Positions 7,324 to 11,027 of a DNA stretch of 11,027 nt are shown piece after piece. The notes beneath the pieces are model-generated. The model saw nothing but the letters and a program-made list of their open reading frames with translations, searched no databases and was not told the origin of the DNA. The position numbers were made by a program, and so were the translations under genes. The DNA is taken from NCBI GenBank assembly GCA_900546415.1, contig URCY01000058.1, positions 1 to 11,027 on the forward strand, read 5' to 3'. Position 1 is the stretch's first letter. Each line of letters opens with the position of its first letter. Source of the stretch: an uncultured Eubacteriales bacterium (GTDB lineage: Bacteria; Bacillota; Clostridia; Oscillospirales; Oscillospiraceae).

Positions 7324-8324
7324 GCCTGCACCGCCTCGCGCACGACGCGGATGCGCTTCGCCAGCTCGGCAAACTGCTCCGGCCGGAGCGACTGCGCGCC
7401 GTCGCAGAGCGCGTGCATCGGGTCGTTATGCACCTCGACCATGATGCCGTCGGCGCCGCAGGCCGTGGCCGCCAGCGCCATCGGCGGCACCAGCTTGGCG
7501 CGGCCGGTCGCGTGGCTCGGGTCGACGATCACGGGCAGATGTGTCAGCTCGTGCAGCGCCGGGACGGCCGTGAGGTCGAGCGTGTTGCGGGCGTAGGTAT
7601 CGAAGGTGCGGATGCCGCGCTCGCAGAGGATGACGTTCTGATTGCCCTCTGACATGATATATTCCGCGCTCATCAGGAACTCCTTGAGCGTGTTGGCCAG
7701 ACCGCGCTTGAGCAGGATCGGCTTTTTCGTGCGTCCCAGCTCCTTGAGCAGGTCAAAATTCTGCATATTCCGCGCGCCGACCTGGATCAGGTCGACGTCC
7801 TCGAACAGGTCGAGGTAATTCGCGTTCATGATCTCCGTGACGATGGGCAGGCCGGTCGCCTTCTTGGCCTCGAGCAGCAGCCGCAGGCCCTCCTCCTTCA
7901 GCCCCTGAAAATCATAGGGCGAGGTGCGGGGCTTGAACGCGCCGCCGCGCAGCAGATTTGCGCCGGCCGCCTTGACCTGCTGCGCCACGCCGATGATCTG
8001 CTCCTCCGTCTCGACGGAGCACGGCCCGGCGATCAGGCAGAAGCTGCCTCCGCCGATCTTCACGCCGCCGACGTCGACGACCGTGTCGTCCGGGTGGAAC
8101 TGCCGGTTGCACTGCTTGAACGGCTCGGTCACACGCTTGACGGATTCGACAATGTCGAGGCTGGCCAGCAGCTCCATGTCGATGCGCGAGGTGTCGCCGA
8201 TCAGGCCGAGGATGGTATAATCGTGCCCCCGCGAAACGTGCACCTCCAGCGACTGATTGCGCAGCCAGTCGATCAAATGCTCCATCTGCTGCGGAGTCGT
8301 TCCTTTTTTCAAAACGGTAATCAT
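7320..8324 (-). CDS. aroF: 3-deoxy-7-phosphoheptulonate (DAHP) synthase, type I-beta (334 aa)
   Basis: This enzyme condenses PEP and erythrose 4-phosphate, the committed step. Residues 1 to about 70 resemble the N-terminal ferredoxin/ACT-like regulatory domain known from Thermotoga-type enzymes, which confers Tyr/Phe inhibition there. The barrel follows: AGPCSVE (99-105) with metal ligand Cys102, GAFKPRTSPYDFQG (128-141), LLKRG (204-208), CERGIRTFD (234-242), VDPSHATG (267-274) with His271, Glu297, and Asp308 in CDGAQS. The start at 8324 has an AGAGG site 7 bases upstream. It is the first enzyme gene of the operon, directly behind the attenuator. There is no fused chorismate mutase. In other schemes this type is called aroG or kdsA-like; the motifs favour DAHP synthase. 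Confidence 0.97.
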   Translation of the reverse strand: MITVLKKGTTPQQMEHLIDWLRNQSLEVHVSRGHDYTILGLIGDTSRIDMELLASLDIVESVKRVTEPFKQCNRQFHPDDTVVDVGGVKIGGGSFCLIAGPCSVETEEQIIGVAQQVKAAGANLLRGGAFKPRTSPYDFQGLKEEGLRLLLEAKKATGLPIVTEIMNANYLDLFEDVDLIQVGARNMQNFDLLKELGRTKKPILLKRGLANTLKEFLMSAEYIMSEGNQNVILCERGIRTFDTYARNTLDLTAVPALHELTHLPVIVDPSHATGRAKLVPPMALAATACGADGIMVEVHNDPMHALCDGAQSLRPEQFAELAKRIRVVREAVQA

Positions 8325-8344
8325 AATCGGGCCTCTTTTCCGAT

Positions 8345-8384
8345 AAAAATAAAACCTGCTGCACGGCTTGATTCGTGCAGCAGG
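8345..8384 (-). terminator. Intrinsic terminator (attenuator) before aroF
   Basis: A perfect 11-bp stem, CCTGCTGCACG paired with CGTGCAGCAGG, encloses the 8-base loop AATCAAGC and is followed by TTTTATTTTT on the minus strand. It lies between the mini-ORF and aroF. It cannot simply be the end of an upstream gene: the nearest larger one (MATE) stops over 330 bases earlier, and a promoter lies in between. Its 5' arm overlaps the predicted antiterminator. Confidence 0.93.
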
Positions 8385-8411
8385 AAAATCATGAAATCAC
8401 CCGAAAAAATC

Positions 8412-8489
8412 TCACTGTTTGCAGCACGAAAAACTATTACCCATAAAGAAGTAATAGTGAAACGTAAAGGCAAACAGGTAAGCGGACAT
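8412..8489 (-). CDS. Aromatic-rich leader peptide (25 aa), Phe/Tyr attenuator type
   Basis: This small ORF has an ATG at 8487-8489 and a TGA at 8412-8414. The peptide begins MSAYLFAFTFHYYFF and ends SFSCCKQ. Nine of 25 residues are aromatic: Phe6, 8, 10, 14, 15, 20 and Tyr4, 12, 13, with no Trp. An AAAGGA site lies 11 bases before the ATG. The ORF sits about 23 nt behind the predicted transcription start and 28 bases before a strong terminator. By position and composition it is analogous to E. coli pheL, whose peptide is also Phe-rich. Its likely role is to be translated, not to act as a protein: a ribosome stalled for charged tRNA-Phe or tRNA-Tyr would favour the antiterminator. The similarity to known leaders is in design, not in sequence. 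Confidence 0.87.
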   Translation of the reverse strand: MSAYLFAFTFHYYFFMGNSFSCCKQ

Positions 8490-8518
8490 GCTTTTGAAGA
8501 TCCTTTCAGTTTTTTTGA

Positions 8519-8547
8519 ATTATATCATGTTTCGGCAGGATTTGCAA
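8519..8547 (-). promoter_or_regulatory. Predicted promoter of the aromatic operon (extended -10)
   Basis: On the minus strand, TTGCAA (8542-8547) is followed after 17 bases by a perfect TATAAT (8519-8524) with an upstream TGn (8525-8527). Initiation is expected in an A-run near 8512. The -35 box lies 23 bases from the edge of the palindromic element, outside it. No operator is evident. Confidence 0.85.
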
Positions 8548-8570
8548 GGGGGTTTTCCGCCGTTTTTTCT

Positions 8571-8733
8571 AGGGAAGCTCTGATTCAATCGCAAGAGCGG
8601 TCAGCGAGGGATTTTGTTCCAGATTGAGGTTTGGAAATCGCAGGAATACTTCGTGTATTTCAAGGTTTGCAAACCGATCAGCTGGGGCAAAAGACCCGCT
8701 GAGCGCCGCTGCCGATTGATTCAGAGGTTCCCT
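8571..8733. mobile_element. 163-bp palindromic MITE-like element, complete copy
   Basis: The ends form an inverted repeat with 19 of 21 positions matching. They read AGGGAAGCTCTGATTCAATC on the left and AGGGAACCTCTGAATCAATC as the reverse complement of the right. The symmetry continues inward through TCAGCG, TTTTG, CCAG and GGTTTG blocks to a centre near GAATACTTCGTGTATTTC, so the whole element can fold into one long imperfect hairpin. It has no coding capacity. Partial copies in the same orientation lie at both ends of the window (1-56 and 10972-11027). A clear target duplication is not visible; a TA dinucleotide lies near several ends. It could be a non-autonomous transposable element or a REP/BIME-like repeat; I do not recognise a named family. 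Confidence 0.78.
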
Positions 8734-10112
8734 CCTAACGGGCGGATCATTTTCCGGTTCAGTCTTCCCAGCATCAGCGCGGAAAGCGCCAGCGAGACGG
8801 CCTCGGCGATCGGGAAGGAGAGCCAGACGAGGTCGATGTTCCCCTGCATCGACAGCAGGAAGGCCACCGGGATCAGCACGATGAGCTGGCGCGCCAGCGA
8901 GATATACATGCTGTAAATGCTCTTGCCCAGTCCTTGGAACGCGCCGCTGAAGATGATGCTCGTCCCAGCCAGCATGAACTGCGAGGCCAGAATGCGCAGC
9001 GCCGGTTCGCCGACGCGCAGCATCGCCTCGTCGGCGTTGAAGAAGCCGAGCAACTGCGCCGGGAGCAGCTCGAAGATCGCCACGCCGATGAGCATCAGCG
9101 TGCTCGCGGCGAGCACGCCGCAGCGGATCGTCCCGGTGATGCGCTTGGGCAGGCGCGCGCCGTAGTTATAGGCGCAGATGGCCAGCAGCGCGTTGTTGAT
9201 GCCGAAAACCGGCATGAAGATGAAGCTTTGCAGCTTGTAATACACGCCGAACACCGTCGTGCCCGTCTCGCCGAGGCCGAATTCCACGGCGTTGAAGCGG
9301 CCGAGCACCAGATTGAACAGGTAATACATCAGCGAGCTGATGGCGATCATAACCGTGGACGGCACGCCGATGCCGAGGATCTTCCCGATGACCGAGCCGT
9401 CCGGACGGAAGCCCCTGAGCGCGAGCTGGACGTCAGGATTCTTCTTCAGGTTCAGCAGAATTGCCAGCAGGAAGGCCACGATCTGTCCGATCACGGTCGC
9501 GACGGCCGCGCCCATGACCTCCATGCGCGGCAGGCCGAAGAGGCCGAAGATCAAAATTGGATCAAGGATGATGTTGATGATCGCGCCCGTGCCCTGCGTG
9601 ACGAGCGTATAGGCCGTGCGGCCGGTCGATTGCAGCAGCCGCTCGAACAGAATCTCGCCGAAGATGCCGAACGAGGCGAGCGTGATCACGCGGATATAAT
9701 CCACGCCGTAGCGGATGACCTCCGGATTCTGGCTCATGGACTGCATGAACGGCCTTGCGCAGAAGACGCCGAACAGCGCGGCAAGCGCCGTCCCGCACGC
9801 GGCCAGCAGCACGCCGTTGAGCGCCGCGCGGTTGACCCGCGTCTGATCCCGTTCGCCCAGCGCGCGGGAGAGCAGCGCGTTCACGCCGACGGCAATGCCG
9901 GAGGCAATGCCGATCATGATGTTCTGCACCGGGAAGGCCAGTCCGACGGCCGTCAGCGCGTCGTTGTTCGTGTCGGAAATGCGCGAGACGAAGGCGCTGT
10001 CGACCACGTTATAAAGCGCCTGCACCAGCATGGAAAGTGCCATCGGCAGCGCCATGGTCAGCAGCAGCCTGCCGACCGGCATCACGCCCATTTTATTTTC
10101 TTTTAGGCTCAT
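8721..10112 (-). CDS. MATE-family multidrug/toxin efflux transporter (463 aa)
   Basis: This is an inner-membrane antiporter of the MATE family, which exports cationic drugs or metabolites using Na+ or H+ gradients. About 12 hydrophobic segments can be traced: roughly 15-37, 54-82, 97-117, 138-157, 167-193, 199-221, 247-270, 284-312, 332-352, 370-392, 403-421 and 427-449, in two similar halves. Typical motifs are LVQALYNVVDSAFVS (29-43) in helix 1, QSTGRTAYTL (161-170) in the first half and AFQGLGKS (391-398) in the matching place of the second. The substrate cannot be read. The length is normal. The ribosome site is weak (GAAGAG, about 8 bases away). The last three codons and the stop are supplied by the palindromic element. 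It has its own promoter and precedes the aromatic operon, but a functional link is not shown. Confidence 0.95.
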   Translation of the reverse strand: MSLKENKMGVMPVGRLLLTMALPMALSMLVQALYNVVDSAFVSRISDTNNDALTAVGLAFPVQNIMIGIASGIAVGVNALLSRALGERDQTRVNRAALNGVLLAACGTALAALFGVFCARPFMQSMSQNPEVIRYGVDYIRVITLASFGIFGEILFERLLQSTGRTAYTLVTQGTGAIINIILDPILIFGLFGLPRMEVMGAAVATVIGQIVAFLLAILLNLKKNPDVQLALRGFRPDGSVIGKILGIGVPSTVMIAISSLMYYLFNLVLGRFNAVEFGLGETGTTVFGVYYKLQSFIFMPVFGINNALLAICAYNYGARLPKRITGTIRCGVLAASTLMLIGVAIFELLPAQLLGFFNADEAMLRVGEPALRILASQFMLAGTSIIFSGAFQGLGKSIYSMYISLARQLIVLIPVAFLLSMQGNIDLVWLSFPIAEAVSLALSALMLGRLNRKMIRPLGGNL

Positions 10113-10164
10113 TTTTTGGACTCTTCTTTCTTTTTATTCTCATAAATATTTAAAAACTCAGTTC

Positions 10165-10193
10165 ATTATAAAGGCATTTTTCCCAAAATGCAA
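10165..10193 (-). promoter_or_regulatory. Predicted promoter of the MATE gene
   Basis: On the minus strand, TTGCAT (10188-10193) and a perfect TATAAT (10165-10170) are separated by 17 bases. The start would be near 10158, giving a leader of about 45 nt that is very A-rich. The -35 match is modest (three of six). Confidence 0.6.
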
Positions 10194-10422
10194 GCCCCAA
10201 TTATCGACCGTCGCGGGTAACTCCGGACTTTTTTGACACACCGGCAGACTGCAAAAAATGTTTGGAAGACAAGTAACTTGCACCCACCGGCGTGCAGGGG
10301 CAAAGTCAAAATCCTTGCGAAGCAAGCTGTTTTTACCCTAAAAACGTCTCAATTTCCGTGTCATTGCGAGGTTCGTGCAAAAACGGGACGTTGATTCTGC
10401 TCGAAAACGCCTGCATCCGGCC

Positions 10423-10537
10423 AAAACCGTTCGTTTTCAAACAAAAACGCCCCGATTGGGTGTCATTGCGAGGAGCGCAGCGACGCGGCAATCTTAAAGG
10501 TGAAGGTATGGAATCCCGTGGCGAAGCACGGGAGCAC
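10423..10537 (+). repeat. REP-like dispersed repeat, copy 1
   Basis: This copy aligns with 10830-10946. Its first 31 bases, beginning AAAACCGTTCGTTTTCAAAC, are identical there. It then has GTGTCATTGCGAGG, a variable palindromic centre and GGCAATCTTAAAG. The last 25 bases are again identical between the copies and contain the hairpin CCCGTG-GCGAAG-CACGGG. The outer stem can pair ATTGC with GCAAT. Similar TCATTGCGAGG...GCAATC palindromes occur as intergenic repeats in many bacterial genomes (general knowledge). Confidence 0.85.
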
Positions 10538-10652
10538 GAAGCAAAAAGGAAGCCCTATCATATCACAAAAAACGTGGGAATCGCCGCGTCGGTTCACGTC
10601 CCTTCTCTTCATTTTTAGGTTCTGTTTCGTTACGCGCAACCATATGTCGTTC

Positions 10653-10716
10653 CGGGATGGCAATTCGCATCGTTTAAGATTGCCGCGTCGGGCGCACGCG
10701 CCCTCCTCGCAATGAC
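10653..10716 (-). repeat. REP-like dispersed repeat, inverted copy
   Basis: The reverse complement reads GTCATTGCGAGGA, then the palindrome GGGCGC-GT-GCGCCC, then GACGCGGCAATCTTAAA and, near the end, ATCCCG. It matches the core of copies 1 and 2 but lacks the upstream 31-base block. Together with copy 1 it forms an inverted pair around about 160 bases that could fold into a large stem. Confidence 0.8.
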
Positions 10717-10829
10717 AAATTTGGTAGGTTTTGCGGAAAAACGGAACAATTTCCGGAACGAAACGTTTGAAAAAAGGTGCAGAGCAGCACCGCGCAAAAA
10801 ATAACCGCAAAAAACAACCGCAAAAAGTA

Positions 10830-10946
10830 AAAACCGTTCGTTTTCAAACAAAAACGCCCCAATCTCGTGTCATTGCGAGGCCGCAGCGCGGCCGTGGCAA
10901 TCTTAAAGTTTGAGGCATGGCATCCCGTGGCGAAGCACGGGAGCAC
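10830..10946 (+). repeat. REP-like dispersed repeat, copy 2
   Basis: This is a direct repeat of 10423-10537 with the same order of blocks. The centre here is the perfect palindrome GGCCGC-AGC-GCGGCC, different in sequence from the other copies but again self-complementary. A fragment with the same TGTCATTGCGAGG start also appears near 10358-10373. Confidence 0.85.
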
Positions 10947-10971
10947 AAAACGAGAAACTGCCAAGATTTTA

Positions 10972-11027
10972 AGGAACCTCTGATTAAATCGCAAGAGCGG
11001 TCAGCGAGGGATTTTGTTCCAGATTGA
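10972..11027. repeat. Partial copy (left end) of the palindromic element
   Basis: This copy matches 8571-8627. It begins AGGAACCTCTGATTAAATCG and is then identical to the complete copy to the last base of the window (GCAAGAGCGGTCAGCGAGGG and onward). It is cut off by the window end near the centre of the palindrome. Confidence 0.88.

Larger units (their letters stand above)
8325..8512 (-). promoter_or_regulatory. Attenuator leader of the aromatic operon (predicted Phe/Tyr-responsive)
   Basis: The untranslated leader is about 188 nt, from a start predicted near 8512. Reading 5' to 3' it contains: an AAAGGA ribosome site (8501-8506); the aromatic-rich mini-ORF (8412-8489); segment 1 CTGTTTGC (8470-8477); segment 2 TTCGTGCTGCAAACAG (8415-8430); the terminator arms 3 (8374-8384) and 4 (8355-8365); and the aroF ribosome site. 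Segment 1 pairs perfectly with GCAAACAG of segment 2. The TTCGTGCTGCA of segment 2 pairs with TGCTGCACGAA (8372-8382) at 10 of 11 positions, which would break the terminator. This is the logic of classical leader-peptide attenuation. The pairings are visible in the sequence; the regulatory action is inferred. Confidence 0.88.
10113..10970. other. Long non-coding, AT-richer intergenic region
   Basis: About 860 bases upstream of the MATE gene carry no credible gene. The bases next to the MATE start hold its promoter. From about 10358 to 10946 the region is made of REP-like repeat modules in both orientations. The few open frames are low-complexity translations of these repeats. I see no tRNA, rRNA, CRISPR or recognised riboswitch. 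Confidence 0.7.

Noticed and set aside
8325..8512. T-box riboswitch controlling the aromatic operon
   Set aside because: I find no T-box consensus (AGGGTGGNACCGCG-like) and no specifier-loop layout. The leader is short and contains a translated aromatic-rich ORF instead.
8571..8733. Rho-independent terminator for the MATE gene at the end of the palindromic element
   Set aside because: The hairpin is long, but no T-run follows it on the minus strand, so a standard intrinsic terminator is not supported.
10314..10335. Short hairpin CTTGC-GAA-GCAAG followed by CTGTTTTT, terminator-like on the plus strand
   Set aside because: The stem is only 5 bp and no plus-strand gene precedes it; it could be chance or a decayed repeat.
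10423..10946. CRISPR array
   Set aside because: The repeats are over 100 bases, partly inverted, irregularly spaced and internally variable, and there are no cas genes.
10292..10994. Several open frames of 60-115 codons on both strands in the right-hand region
   Set aside because: They are translations of the REP-like repeats with no ribosome sites and no recognisable domain, and they overlap one another on both strands.

Overview
The window is about 11 kb of GC-rich DNA. Every convincing gene lies on the minus strand, so transcription runs from right to left. Its core is a compact aromatic amino acid operon of eight genes: aroF (type I-beta DAHP synthase), tyrA, aroB, aroA, aroC, pheA (chorismate mutase/prephenate dehydratase), a fused aroE-aroK, and aroQ (type II dehydroquinase). 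Together they cover all seven shikimate-pathway steps to chorismate and both prephenate branches. Only the final transaminations, and any tryptophan branch, are missing. Junctions are tight: three ATGA overlaps, one TGATG overlap, a 20-base overlap, and gaps of 2 and 5 bases. Gene content, the ESRP-type ACT domain of PheA, the type I-beta DAHP synthase and the small redox protein at the end fit a GC-rich member of the Clostridia (Oscillospiraceae/Ruminococcaceae-like). That placement is an inference.

The most interesting part is the operon leader, 8325-8547. An extended -10 promoter (TTGCAA, 17 bases, TGaTATAAT) precedes a 25-codon ORF, too short for usual gene calling, whose peptide begins MSAYLFAFTFHYYFF and carries six Phe and three Tyr. 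Behind it is a perfect 11-bp intrinsic terminator with a T-rich tail, just before aroF. The last codons of the small ORF can pair either with a segment near its beginning (8 of 8) or with the 5' arm of the terminator (10 of 11). This is the layout of a ribosome-mediated transcription attenuator sensing charged tRNA-Phe and tRNA-Tyr. It would control the whole operon, and I see no T-box.

Region by region, from the left: 1-56 is the broken end of a palindromic repeat; 57-281 encodes a DUF1858-type CxxC protein with its own promoter at 343-371; 368-8324 is the aromatic operon; 8325-8547 is its leader and promoter; 8571-8733 is a complete 163-bp palindromic, MITE-like element; 8721-10112 is a MATE-family exporter whose stop codon lies inside that element; 10113-10970 is non-coding, AT-richer than the genes, and contains the MATE promoter plus three copies of a second, REP-like palindromic repeat; 10972-11027 is the beginning of another copy of the first element. 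The window thus begins and ends in the same repeat family.
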